A DNA stretch of 8,405 nt from Peptococcaceae bacterium (GTDB lineage: Bacteria > Bacillota > Dehalobacteriia > UBA7702). The stretch spans positions 1 through 8,405 of the forward strand of contig DXZC01000097.1 of NCBI GenBank assembly GCA_019415505.1, written 5' to 3'. Made by a program: the position numbers and the translations under genes. This document shows, piece by piece, positions 1-6,453 of this stretch (the first letter of the stretch is position 1; every line of letters begins with the position of its first letter). The notes beneath the pieces are model-generated. The model was not told the DNA's origin and did not search any database. It was given only the letters and a program-made list of their open reading frames with translations.

Positions 1-525
1 GTTATAAACGGTGCAGATGACGAAGATAATCACAAACAGGAGCAGGGTTTTGCTAAAGGCTTCCGGGGGCAGGGAAAAGGCGGTGCCTTGGGCCATTTCA
101 CCGAAAAAACGCATTAACAGCAGGAAGATTAGCTTGCCGAACACGCAGCCGGTAATAATGCCCATGGCCAGGGAGGAGAGGTTGAGGAAGATGTTTTCCA
201 AAATTATAACCCTGGCGACGTGGCGTTTTTCCAAGCCCAAAATGCCATAGAGGGCAAATTCCTTTTTTCGCTCTTTAATGAGGAAGCTGTTGACATAGAG
301 CATAAAGGGAACCACGATAATAACCATGATTTGGGAGCACATGACGAACATGCTTTGGAGGGAATCGCCGCTGGGCAGGTTGCTGATACTGTCGGAATTG
401 ATTAACATCAGCACCATAAAGTAAACGGCAATCATCACAGAGGAGGCCACAAAATAGGGCACATACATTTTTTTATCCCGGAGAATGTTGTTTTTCGCCA
501 GGCGGATAAATACGCTTTTAGCCAA
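1..525 (-). CDS. BceB-like ABC transporter permease (FtsX family), N-terminal part
   Basis: Membrane subunit of a peptide-antibiotic sensing and detoxification ABC transporter, partner of the ATPase encoded just upstream. The 175 visible codons are open with no stop and run off the left edge. I read it from a TTG at 525, which overlaps the last 8 bases of the ATPase gene and has GGGAGGTG (532-539) six bases upstream; an in-frame GTG further up lies inside that ribosome binding site and is less likely. Hydrophobic segments lie at about residues 22-42, 61-82, 108-134 and 157-175. Between the second and third is the charged cytoplasmic motif RKKEFALYGILGLEKR (about 90-105), typical of FtsX-family permeases next to BceA-type ATPases. 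The large extracellular domain that would confirm a BceB type lies outside the window. The family is secure; the antibiotic substrate cannot be told. Confidence 0.88.
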   Translation of the reverse strand, partial: MAKSVFIRLAKNNILRDKKMYVPYFVASSVMIAVYFMVLMLINSDSISNLPSGDSLQSMFVMCSQIMVIIVVPFMLYVNSFLIKERKKEFALYGILGLEKRHVARVIILENIFLNLSSLAMGIITGCVFGKLIFLLLMRFFGEMAQGTAFSLPPEAFSKTLLLFVIIFVICTVYN

Positions 526-1285
526 TGTCCACACCTCCCTCGGAGAGTACCGAGAGATTAGCCACAATTTTATCGAAAAAGACCTTTTGGCTATCCTCGC
601 CCCTGTATAGCTGGGAGAAAACCTCGCCGTCCTTAATAAACAGCACACGGGAGCTATAGCTTGCCGCCATAGAGCTGTGAGTGACCATTACCACGGTTTG
701 GCCCGCCCGATGCAGCTCTTCAAAAATTTGCAGCAAACGGGTGGAAGCTTTGGAGTCCAAAGCGCCGGTGGGTTCATCGGCTAATACCAGCTTAGGCTCG
801 GTGACAATGGCCCTGGCCACTGCCGCCCGCTGCTTTTCCCCGCCGGAGACCTCATAGGGGAATTTTTCCAGCAAGGGCAGTATACCCAGCATTTCGGCGA
901 TGGGGGTGAGGCGGCGCAGCATTTCCGGGAGGGGGGTGTTAGCCAGAACCAAGGGCAGGAGGATATTGTCCTTAATGGTGAAGGTGTCTAGCAGGTTAAA
1001 ATCCTGAAAGACAAAGCCCAGGTTATCCCGGCGAAAGGCGGAAATTTCCCGGTCCCCAATGGAGCGCAGGCTTTTTCCTTCCAAAAATACATCGCCAGCG
1101 GTGGGTTTATCCAGGGAGGCGATGATGTTGAGCAGGGTTGTTTTACCTGCCCCGGAGGGCCCCATAATGGCGACATACTCGCCTTGGGAAACGGAGAAAT
1201 TAACGTCGCGCAGAGCAGTATATTGATTGGAGCCTTTTTTGGTGTTATAGACTTTTTTTAAATTTTGTACTTGTAATAATTCCAT
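518..1285 (-). CDS. BceA-like ABC transporter ATP-binding protein
   Basis: Cytoplasmic ATPase of 255 residues, normal length for the MacB/LolD/BceA group. It should power the FtsX-type permease that follows, with translational coupling through an 8-base overlap. Visible motifs: Walker A GPSGAGKT (42-49), Q-loop Q94 in VFQDFNLLD, ABC signature VSGGEKQ (146-152), Walker B LVLADEP (166-172) followed by TGALD, and the H-loop histidine H203 in VMVTHS. All catalytic residues are intact. The start is the ATG at 1285 because GGAGGT (1292-1297) sits six bases upstream; an upstream in-frame ATG at 1321 would add 12 residues but overlaps the predicted -10 box. The promoter region carries direct repeats that look like a response-regulator site, so induction by the nearby two-component system is likely. 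Peptide antibiotic resistance is inferred from the family and the BceS-like kinase nearby. Confidence 0.93.
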   Translation of the reverse strand: MELLQVQNLKKVYNTKKGSNQYTALRDVNFSVSQGEYVAIMGPSGAGKTTLLNIIASLDKPTAGDVFLEGKSLRSIGDREISAFRRDNLGFVFQDFNLLDTFTIKDNILLPLVLANTPLPEMLRRLTPIAEMLGILPLLEKFPYEVSGGEKQRAAVARAIVTEPKLVLADEPTGALDSKASTRLLQIFEELHRAGQTVVMVTHSSMAASYSSRVLFIKDGEVFSQLYRGEDSQKVFFDKIVANLSVLSEGGVDIG

Positions 1286-1316
1286 GTTATTACCTCCAAT
1301 TTCAATTTCTGCTCTT

Positions 1317-1345
1317 ATCATAACAAAGGGGGAAACGGGCAGCCA
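1317..1345 (-). promoter_or_regulatory. Predicted activator-dependent promoter of the ABC transporter operon
   Basis: On the minus strand a TATGAT -10 box (1317-1322) lies 17 bases from a position where the -35 hexamer is TGGCTG (1340-1345), a very poor match to TTGACA. A good -10 with a poor -35 is what one expects where an OmpR-family regulator recruits polymerase. Transcription would begin near 1310, about 25 bases before the ATPase start. Inferred from the sequence only. Confidence 0.5.
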
Positions 1346-1354
1346 TGGATTGAC

Positions 1355-1384
1355 CTTACATTTCCCGCCCCTAAACTTACATTT
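1355..1384 (-). promoter_or_regulatory. Paired direct repeats, likely response-regulator binding site
   Basis: The nonamer AAATGTAAG (minus strand) occurs twice, at 1355-1363 and 1376-1384. The copies are in the same orientation and exactly 21 bases apart, that is two helical turns, so both face the same side of the DNA. The near copy ends ten bases upstream of the weak -35 position of the transporter promoter. OmpR/PhoB-family regulators bind such tandem half-sites as head-to-tail dimers, and this is where an activator would sit. The obvious candidate is the response regulator at 4786-5475. I did not see this pair upstream of that regulator gene or upstream of larE. Confidence 0.55.
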
Positions 1385-1501
1385 TTGTCACAATGGTTTA
1401 CTCGTCTTGGGGGGTGGCGGCGGGGTTGCCTGGGGTTAGAGAGTTGGGAGGATAGACTTTGCGGAGCTTATGGAGCTTATGGAGTCTGTTAGGACTCAAA
1501 A

Positions 1502-1530
1502 CCTAAGACCTAGGGGTCCTAGGGGTTAGG
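1502..1530 (-). terminator. Hairpin, possible terminator of the MarR-GNAT transcript
   Basis: Arms CCTAAGACCTAGG and CCTAGGGGTTAGG flank a three-base loop; 11 of 13 positions pair, with a two-base internal mismatch. On the minus strand it is followed by TTTTGAG, a short T run. It lies about 135 bases after the stop of the MarR-GNAT gene and before the transporter promoter. The short T tract and the mismatch make it a weak candidate; it could instead be a processing site or an unrelated palindrome. Confidence 0.35.
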
Positions 1531-1664
1531 GCGTTAATATGGTTTTAGTGCTCAAGTTGCTTTGCTGTTTACTTGGCTGAGGTTTTAATTTGACTTTGCC
1601 GCTAAAGCCGCTGAGGCGATAATTTGCCGCTCGGCTGGAAAAACAGGGTGAGCTGGGGGCGGGT

Positions 1665-2579
1665 TTACAGGGCCAGTTGCCACTTTTCCTCCAGAACGGG
1701 AACTCCCCAGTCGTCGTTGGCCTTGGTTTCAGTGAGTTGAAAACCTGCTTTTGCGTATAGACGCCGGGCCGCTTCCTGGGCGCTGACCGTCCACAGAAAA
1801 ACCTGGTGGTAATTTTTTTCCCGGCAAAAGTCCAGGGCCATGGTGAGGAGGCGGCGGCCGGCGCCTAAAGCTCTGACCTCCGGTTCCAGGAAAAAGTACC
1901 TCAGTTGGGCGATATTATCCTGGGTGTGGGTGATGGCGATACAGCCCGCGGGGCTGCCCTCGTATTCCAGTATCAGCATACAGTCCTTATCTGGGTTAAA
2001 CTTCGCCACCAGCTCTAACACACCCTTTGTAACGTAGTTTTGCCAAATTTCCGTATTAAATTGCCTTTCCGCCGCATAGAGCGATAATTGCCGTTCTATG
2101 ACATAAGCTACATCCGACTCTTTATAAGGCCGTATTTTTATGGACCCTGTGGTTATCGTTAAATATTTTTTAATAGTGCGCATAGCCTGGAGCAGTTCAG
2201 CTTGGTCCCGGCTCTCCAAGGGGGCGATTAGCTTTTCTATTTGCTGGTCAGAGCGGTTATTTAGCTCTTGGGCAATCTTACTCCCCGCCGCGGTGAGGGA
2301 TATTTCCCTGTTGCGGTTGTCACAACTCCGGGTCTGTCTGGTAATTAGGCCGTTTTTGGCAAACTTAGCCATTATGCGGCTCATATAGCCGCGGTCAATA
2401 TCCAAGAGGGAGCATAGCTCCTTGGCTGTGCAGCGTTCTGTTTTGCTGATTTCAAATATTACCCTGACTTCGGTAAGGGAGTAACCTGAGGAGAGAAAGT
2501 CCTGCTCTAATAAACCTAAAATAGTGGTATAAAACCGGTTAAAACCCCTTATTTCCGTAATAGCGTCAATCTTTTGCAT
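1665..2579 (-). CDS. MarR-family regulator fused to a GNAT acetyltransferase domain
   Basis: A 304-residue protein with two domains. Residues 1-145 form a MarR-type winged helix: a helix-turn-helix around 50-78 (TAKELCSLLDIDRGYMSRIM) and a wing with the family pattern CDNRNREISLTAAG (86-99). Residues 147-304 form a GNAT N-acetyltransferase fold, with the acetyl-CoA loop RALGAG (236-241) after the strand QLRYFFLEP and the late motif ARRLYAKAGF (271-280). MarR-GNAT fusions of this length are a known architecture, usually annotated as bifunctional helix-turn-helix/GNAT proteins; the acetylated substrate is generally unknown. The start is the ATG at 2579; the only ribosome binding site is a modest AAAGGT about 11 bases upstream. 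A strong promoter with an inverted-repeat operator lies directly upstream, so self-repression is likely. It sits between the kinase and transporter genes of a Bce module, but nothing in the sequence proves a shared role. Confidence 0.9.
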   Translation of the reverse strand: MQKIDAITEIRGFNRFYTTILGLLEQDFLSSGYSLTEVRVIFEISKTERCTAKELCSLLDIDRGYMSRIMAKFAKNGLITRQTRSCDNRNREISLTAAGSKIAQELNNRSDQQIEKLIAPLESRDQAELLQAMRTIKKYLTITTGSIKIRPYKESDVAYVIERQLSLYAAERQFNTEIWQNYVTKGVLELVAKFNPDKDCMLILEYEGSPAGCIAITHTQDNIAQLRYFFLEPEVRALGAGRRLLTMALDFCREKNYHQVFLWTVSAQEAARRLYAKAGFQLTETKANDDWGVPVLEEKWQLAL

Positions 2580-2618
2580 GATAGTTCACGACCTTTTTTA
2601 TGGTTTTAAATCAAAATT

Positions 2619-2666
2619 AGTTGACTTCGTCCACCATTATAACTTATTTAGTGGACTGAGTCAACT
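2619..2666. promoter_or_regulatory. Inverted-repeat operator over the MarR-GNAT promoter
   Basis: Two 16-base arms, AGTTGACTTCGTCCAC (2619-2634) and GTGGACTGAGTCAACT (2651-2666), are inverted copies matching at 14 of 16 positions, with a 16-base AT-rich spacer that holds the -10 box. MarR dimers bind palindromes overlapping their own promoters. Each arm also contains partly dyadic sequence (GTTGAC/GTCCAC or its equivalent), so each arm could bind a dimer by itself. The arm-to-arm distance is 32 bases, about three helical turns. Autorepression is inferred from position and gene type. Confidence 0.7.
2636..2664 (-). promoter_or_regulatory. Near-consensus sigma-A promoter of the MarR-GNAT gene
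   Basis: On the minus strand TTGACT (2659-2664) and TATAAT (2636-2641) are separated by exactly 17 bases, the best match to a housekeeping promoter in the window. Transcription should begin near 2629 and leave a leader of about 50 bases. The -35 box lies inside one arm of the inverted repeat at 2619-2666 and the start site inside the other, so a bound repressor would block polymerase. Confidence 0.8.
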
Positions 2667-2700
2667 ATTAATAATGCTCAATTAAAAGAGGGTTATTATG

Positions 2701-3785
2701 TGAGTTTTGGGGTTTGTAGTATGAAGTTTGCGATATGTTGTAGCGCTAGTGTTACGGTGTGGTGTGGCGTTAGCGTGCGCTATGGAATTAACTGCGCATT
2801 GTGATGCGAATTTTGAGTATGTCATGGTAGGGAATTAGCGGTATGTCGGCGGGGAGTTTTGGCATATTGCGGTATGGAGTTAGCGGTGTGCTGCGGAGTG
2901 GTTTAGCCGGTATTGTGGTGTGGGAGTTGCTGCGTTGTGGTACCGAGTTAGAGGTGGGCTGCTGTATGGATTTAGTGTGCGCTATGATGTGAGGTTCGTA
3001 GCGTTGTGGTGTTGAGTTAGTGGCACGCTGCGAAGTGGTTTAGCCGGTATTGTGGTGCGGAGTTAGTGAGCGTTATGGTACGGAGTTAGCGGTAGACTGT
3101 TGTATGGATTTAGTGTTCGCTATGGTGTGAGGTTTGCAGCGTTGTGTTGTTGAGTTTATGTGCGCTGCGGTGTGGGTTTAGCGGGTATTGTGGTGTGGGA
3201 CTTGCAGCGTTGTGGTAGCGAGTTAGAGGTAGACTGCTGTGTGGGTTTAGTGTTCGCTATGGTGTGAGGGTCACAGCGTTGCGTTGTTGAGTTTATGTGC
3301 GCTGCGGTACTGAATTAATGGCGCACTATAGTACGGAGTAGCGTACGTTGTTGTGTTCGCAGCGTTATGTACGGAATTAGCGTCACTCTGGGGTGTGTAT
3401 TTAGCGTGTGCTATGGTACGGGGTATGCGGCATTGTATTGCCGACTTTGTGGTGTGGAGCGGTGTTGGTTTAGCAGGTATTATGGTGTGGGATTTGCTGC
3501 GTTGTGATACCGAGTTAGTTGTACGTTGCTATGTGTATTTAGCGTGCGCTATGTTATCATGTTCGTTACGTTGCGTTACTGAGTTTGTGTGGGCTGCTGT
3601 GTGGGTTTAGCGTAAACTATGTTGTTGTGTTTAAAGCGTTATGGTTCGGAGTTAGTGGTACGCTGCGGTATGGATTTAGCGTGCAATATGTTGTGGAGTT
3701 ATCAGTGTTACGGTGCGGAATTAACAGTACGTTGTAGTGCCACGTTAGCGTCGCGCTGCGCGATTAGCGGTGCATTGTGGGTAAA
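2701..3785. repeat. Degenerate GT-rich tandem repeat array (array 1) with a 137-bp higher-order unit
   Basis: About 1.1 kb without a credible gene, made of roughly 45 diverged copies of a unit of about 23 bases, with a plus-strand consensus near GGTRYGGAGTTAGCG followed by a GTRYGCTRT-like end. Six units make a higher-order repeat of 137-138 bp. Identical 24-base blocks lie at 2897-2920 and 3034-3057, identical 26-base blocks at 3146-3171 and 3283-3308, and the phrase beginning TAC/TAG-CGAGTTAG recurs at 2941, 3079 and 3216. Composition is strongly skewed: in 3001-3060 I count 26 G, 19 T, 8 C and 7 A. The right end is more diverged. Open frames across it on the plus strand only translate the repeat (recurring LACAM-like phrases), so I do not call them genes. 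It lies downstream of the kinase gene and upstream of the MarR-GNAT promoter. Function unknown. Confidence 0.85.
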
Positions 3786-3818
3786 TTTGCGTTCCCCCTG
3801 GCGGCCCAATAATCGGTC

Positions 3819-4811
3819 CTATTCCTGGTTTTCCAGCCGGGGCGGAAAGGTGAGGCTTACGGTTGTCCCCTTCCCTACCTGGGAATCGACTTCTATTTCT
3901 ATAGCTAAGGCGTCGGCCACGGTTTTCACCAGGTAGAGGCCAATGCCGCTGGCGTTTTTATCCAGGCGGCCGTTGTAGCCGGTAAAGCCCTTCTCAAAGA
4001 CGCGCTCCCTATCCTCCGGGCGGATGCCGATGCCGCTATCGGCAAGGCGGAGGGTACGGCCTTGGCCGTAAACGCGCACGCCCCCTTTGTTGGTATACTT
4101 GGCGGCGTTGGTCAAAAGCTGCTCCAAAATAAAGGCCAGCCACTTGCTGTCAGTGTCAGCCCGCAGGCAAGTTGGCTCGGCTATTACCCCTAAGTCCTTA
4201 GCTATAAATAATACTGAGCATTTGCGCACTGCTTCCAAGACAATTTCATCTACATCGTAGTCGCGCAGCATTAAGTCGCTGGCTAAATCCGACAATTTTG
4301 TGTAATCCAAGGCCATATCCACATATTGGCGGATTTTAAACAGCTCCTGCTCCGCTATGGCGCTATCGGTTACGCCGCTTTGCAGGGCTAAGTCCAACCC
4401 GGAAATGGGGGTTTTAATTTGATGTACCCACATGGTATAGTAATCGCTGATTTCCCCCTTGCGGGCCTCGGCCTGGGCCTTTTCATCGTTTAATAGCTGG
4501 TAAAGCCCCTCAATTATCGCGCTGTACTCCTCCTCCAGGCAGTTGCCGGCCTTGGGGAGGCTGCCAGGGTCGATTGTGAGGTTTTCCCTAATTTCCCTCA
4601 AGCTATGGAATTTCTGCCGCCAGTCAATAAAGCCCACAGCCAGGGTGAGCAGGAGGAGAAAGCCGAGGATAACCAGGGTATAGCCGATTACCCCCCAAGG
4701 CAGAAAGCTGCCAAAGGATATGAGGGTAAGAAATAGGGCGGTAGCTAAATAGAACAATATTAGGCCCTTGCGGTAAGCAAGGTATTTACTTATCTTCCTC
4801 AGTAACGACAA
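3819..4811 (-). CDS. BceS-like intramembrane-sensing histidine kinase
   Basis: Membrane sensor kinase that should phosphorylate the response regulator it overlaps. It is about 330 residues from the TTG at 4811. Two hydrophobic helices at about 17-36 and 40-62 are joined by only a few residues, so there is no extracellular sensor domain; this short hairpin is the mark of intramembrane-sensing kinases, which read their signal from a BceAB transporter. The phosphoacceptor is H130 in WVHQIKTPIS, a phrase typical of BceS relatives. The ATP-binding domain has an N box (N235 in LLTNAAKYT), a G1 box LADSGIGI (D258), FEKGFTG and a G2 box SGIGLYLVK. The start is uncertain: TTG 4811 has AAAGGG ten bases upstream and gives the usual short N-terminus, while TTG 4838 would add nine residues. 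The gene overlaps the regulator's end by 26 bases or more, so coupled translation is likely. Array 1 begins just downstream. Confidence 0.9.
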   Translation of the reverse strand: MSLLRKISKYLAYRKGLILFYLATALFLTLISFGSFLPWGVIGYTLVILGFLLLLTLAVGFIDWRQKFHSLREIRENLTIDPGSLPKAGNCLEEEYSAIIEGLYQLLNDEKAQAEARKGEISDYYTMWVHQIKTPISGLDLALQSGVTDSAIAEQELFKIRQYVDMALDYTKLSDLASDLMLRDYDVDEIVLEAVRKCSVLFIAKDLGVIAEPTCLRADTDSKWLAFILEQLLTNAAKYTNKGGVRVYGQGRTLRLADSGIGIRPEDRERVFEKGFTGYNGRLDKNASGIGLYLVKTVADALAIEIEVDSQVGKGTTVSLTFPPRLENQE

Positions 4812-5475
4812 TATAACCCAACCCTTTCTTGGTTTCAATCAGATCCGCCGGCGCGCCCAAGGCTTCCAGCTTTTTGCGCAGCCGGTTGACGTTTACTGTC
4901 AAGGTGTTATCATCCACAAAGCAATCGCTGTCCCACAGGGCTTTCATTAAATCCTCCCGGGAGACAACCTTATTTTTATTTAAAAACAGTAGCCGCAGCA
5001 TGCGGAATTCGTTTTTGGTCAGCTCGTCCCGGTTGGGGCCGTAAGACACGGCTGTGGAGTTTAAATCTAAAATAAGGCCCCTAGCTTCTACGGTTTCCGG
5101 CTCGCTGCTGAAATCATAGCTCCGCCGCAGCAGGGCTTGGATTTTAGCTACCACAATATCCAGGGCAAAGGGCTTGGTGAGATAATCGTCGCCCCCCATG
5201 TTCATGGCCATGACAATATCCATATTCTCCGTATGGGAGGATAAGAAAATTATCGGCGCTTGAGAGACCTTGCGAATTTCACTGCACCAGTAATAGCCGT
5301 TAAAAAAGGGCAGGGAGATATCTAAAATCACCAAATCCGGGGCAAATTCTTGGAATTCCGTCAGAATATCGTGAAAGTCCGCGGCAATCCTGGCTTCATA
5401 GCCCCAATTTGCCAAATGGCGGCAGAGCAGAGTGGCAATGGTGTTATCGTCCTCCACAATGAAAATTTTATACAT
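4786..5475 (-). CDS. OmpR-family response regulator, partner of the BceS-like kinase
   Basis: DNA-binding regulator of about 229 residues, standard for the OmpR/PhoB family. The receiver domain has the acidic pair ED-D near residues 9-11, phosphoacceptor D53 in LVILDISLPFFNG, the switch serine S80 in IIFLSSH and K102 in LTKPF (numbered from the ATG at 5478). The C-terminal winged helix ends with VNVNRLRKKL and the ETKKGLGYIV wing. Two adjacent ATG codons exist; I prefer the second (5475) because AGAGGT at 5483-5488 is seven bases from it and only four from the first. It is the first gene of a minus-strand pair with the kinase and has its own promoter, divergent from larE. Its likely target is the transporter promoter at 1317-1384, about 3.5 kb downstream, which carries tandem half-sites. 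Confidence 0.94.
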   Translation of the reverse strand: MYKIFIVEDDNTIATLLCRHLANWGYEARIAADFHDILTEFQEFAPDLVILDISLPFFNGYYWCSEIRKVSQAPIIFLSSHTENMDIVMAMNMGGDDYLTKPFALDIVVAKIQALLRRSYDFSSEPETVEARGLILDLNSTAVSYGPNRDELTKNEFRMLRLLFLNKNKVVSREDLMKALWDSDCFVDDNTLTVNVNRLRKKLEALGAPADLIETKKGLGYIVVTEEDK

Positions 5476-5509
5476 CATTTGTACCTCTTATGGTTCACAG
5501 GTTTTTTCT

Positions 5510-5538
5510 ATTATAACATAATAATTAACAGTTGAAAA
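5510..5538 (-). promoter_or_regulatory. Promoter of the two-component system genes
   Basis: On the minus strand a perfect TATAAT (5510-5515) lies 17 bases from TTTTCA (5533-5538), a four-of-six match to the -35 consensus. The predicted start near 5503 leaves a leader of about 28 bases with the AGAGGT ribosome binding site. The -35 box occupies almost the same bases as the larE -35 box on the other strand. Confidence 0.6.
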
Positions 5539-5560
5539 ATTAGAGTTTTTGGTTTACCAT
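5532..5560 (+). promoter_or_regulatory. Possible larE promoter, divergent from the regulator promoter
   Basis: TTGAAA (5532-5537) and TACCAT (5555-5560) are 17 bases apart, a five-of-six and a four-of-six match to consensus. Initiation seven bases after the -10 box would fall at or one base before the larE ATG at 5568, so the mRNA would have essentially no leader. That fits the lack of a ribosome binding site. The -10 box is weak, so this is a moderate call. Confidence 0.4.
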
Positions 5561-5567
5561 TTATATT

Positions 5568-6374
5568 ATGGATAATTTTGCGTCAAAAAAAGCTAAATTG
5601 CATAATCTGCTCCTGACCGCCCCCTCCCCTGCTGTGGCTTATTCCGGTGGCATTGACAGTACCCTGGTACTTTACTTGGCCCAGCAATTATGGCCGGAAA
5701 AGGCCCTGGGCATTCTGGTTAAAAGCGAGGCCCAGAGCGAACGGGAGATACAGGCGGCACTGGCTTTGGTCAGGGAGCACCAGCTAAGGGTGGAAGTTGT
5801 CGAAATAAGCGTGTTGGCTATTCCCAAGGTGGCACGGAACGACAAAAAGCGCTGTTATCATTGTAAAAGAGCCATGCTCCGAGCTATAAAAGAGGTTGCC
5901 GCCGCTAAAGGCCGCGAGGTGGTATACGACGGCTCCAATGCTGACGACCAAAGCCAATACCGCCCCGGAGCCCAGGCTCTGGCAGCGGAGAAAGTAGTTA
6001 GCCCCCTACAGCTTTGCGGCTTTACTAAAACAAATGTTCGCCATTATGCTAAGGAGTTGGGGTTGAAAAATTGGCCTAAGCCCAGCGTCCCCTGTTTGTT
6101 AACCCGCTTTCCTTACGACAGGGCGGAGCCAATAAACCCGGACCAGCTCAGGCAAATAGATCAGGGGGAGGCCAGCTTGTCCCAGGTTTGCCAGGATAAT
6201 TTTCGTCTCAGATGGGAAAGGCCCGACGCTGTCAGGTTAGAGGTCAGCCCTGGGGATATGTCCAGGATTATCGGAGCCAGAGAAGAGTTGTTAACGGCTC
6301 TGAGGAATTTAGGTTTTAAGCAAGTAACCTTAGATTTAGCGCCCTTTAAAAGCGGCAGCTTTGACCGGCAATAG
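5568..6374 (+). CDS. larE: LarE, ATP-dependent sacrificial or catalytic sulfur transferase
   Basis: LarE adds sulfur to the pyridinium dicarboxylate precursor of the nickel-pincer nucleotide cofactor after activating its carboxylates with ATP. The protein has 268 residues, normal for the family. The PP-loop for ATP is YSGGIDST (25-32). Further family phrases are YDGSNADD (120-127), YRPG (131-134), NWPKPSVPC (168-176), RFPYD (180-184) and the C-terminal VTLDLAPFKSG. Cysteines C96 and C99 (RCYHCK) plus C176 match the three-cysteine LarE group, in which they bind a [4Fe-4S] cluster; the single-cysteine type of Lactiplantibacillus plantarum has only C176 and sacrifices its sulfur. The start MDNFASKKAKL aligns with known LarE N-termini, but no ribosome binding site precedes it. 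larC follows in the same direction, but 537 bases away behind a repeat array. Confidence 0.93.
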   Translation: MDNFASKKAKLHNLLLTAPSPAVAYSGGIDSTLVLYLAQQLWPEKALGILVKSEAQSEREIQAALALVREHQLRVEVVEISVLAIPKVARNDKKRCYHCKRAMLRAIKEVAAAKGREVVYDGSNADDQSQYRPGAQALAAEKVVSPLQLCGFTKTNVRHYAKELGLKNWPKPSVPCLLTRFPYDRAEPINPDQLRQIDQGEASLSQVCQDNFRLRWERPDAVRLEVSPGDMSRIIGAREELLTALRNLGFKQVTLDLAPFKSGSFDRQ

Positions 6375-6453
6375 GCGGGTAGCGGGTAATTTGTGATGGT
6401 TAAAGGGGCCGCTGAAAAATTGGATTTAGACTTTAGCAGGGATATTTCCATTA

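Larger units (their letters stand above)
1286..1664. other. Gene-free stretch between the MarR-GNAT gene and the transporter
   Basis: No credible gene here on either strand. The left third holds the transporter promoter, its ribosome binding site and the AAATGTAAG pair. The middle holds a short tandem duplication of GAGCTTATG (1464-1481), a small inverted repeat GAGTC/GACTC (1482-1497) and a larger hairpin (1502-1530). From 1531 to 1664 I see nothing that I can name. The part from about 1420 to 1530 is G-rich and locally repetitive, but it does not match the large arrays elsewhere in the window. Confidence 0.6.

Noticed and set aside
1464..1497. Short tandem GAGCTTATG pair and GAGTC/GACTC inverted repeat
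   Set aside because: Too short to support a terminator or operator on their own, and no T run follows the inverted repeat on either strand.
1840..2388. Plus-strand open frames opposite the MarR-GNAT gene
   Set aside because: Antisense shadows of a gene with clear domain motifs; no start signals of their own.
2683..2706. AGAGGG followed by ATG TGA, resembling a ribosome binding site and start at the left edge of array 1
   Set aside because: The start codon is followed at once by a stop; at most a relic, with no coding frame after it.
2701..3785. CRISPR array or diversity-generating retroelement variable region
   Set aside because: Units are diverged throughout with no unique spacers, and there is no cas gene, reverse transcriptase or template/variable repeat pair in the window.
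3353..3936. Two plus-strand open frames in array 1 with recurring LACAM-like phrases
   Set aside because: The recurring phrases come from the DNA repeat itself; the second frame also runs antisense into the kinase gene.
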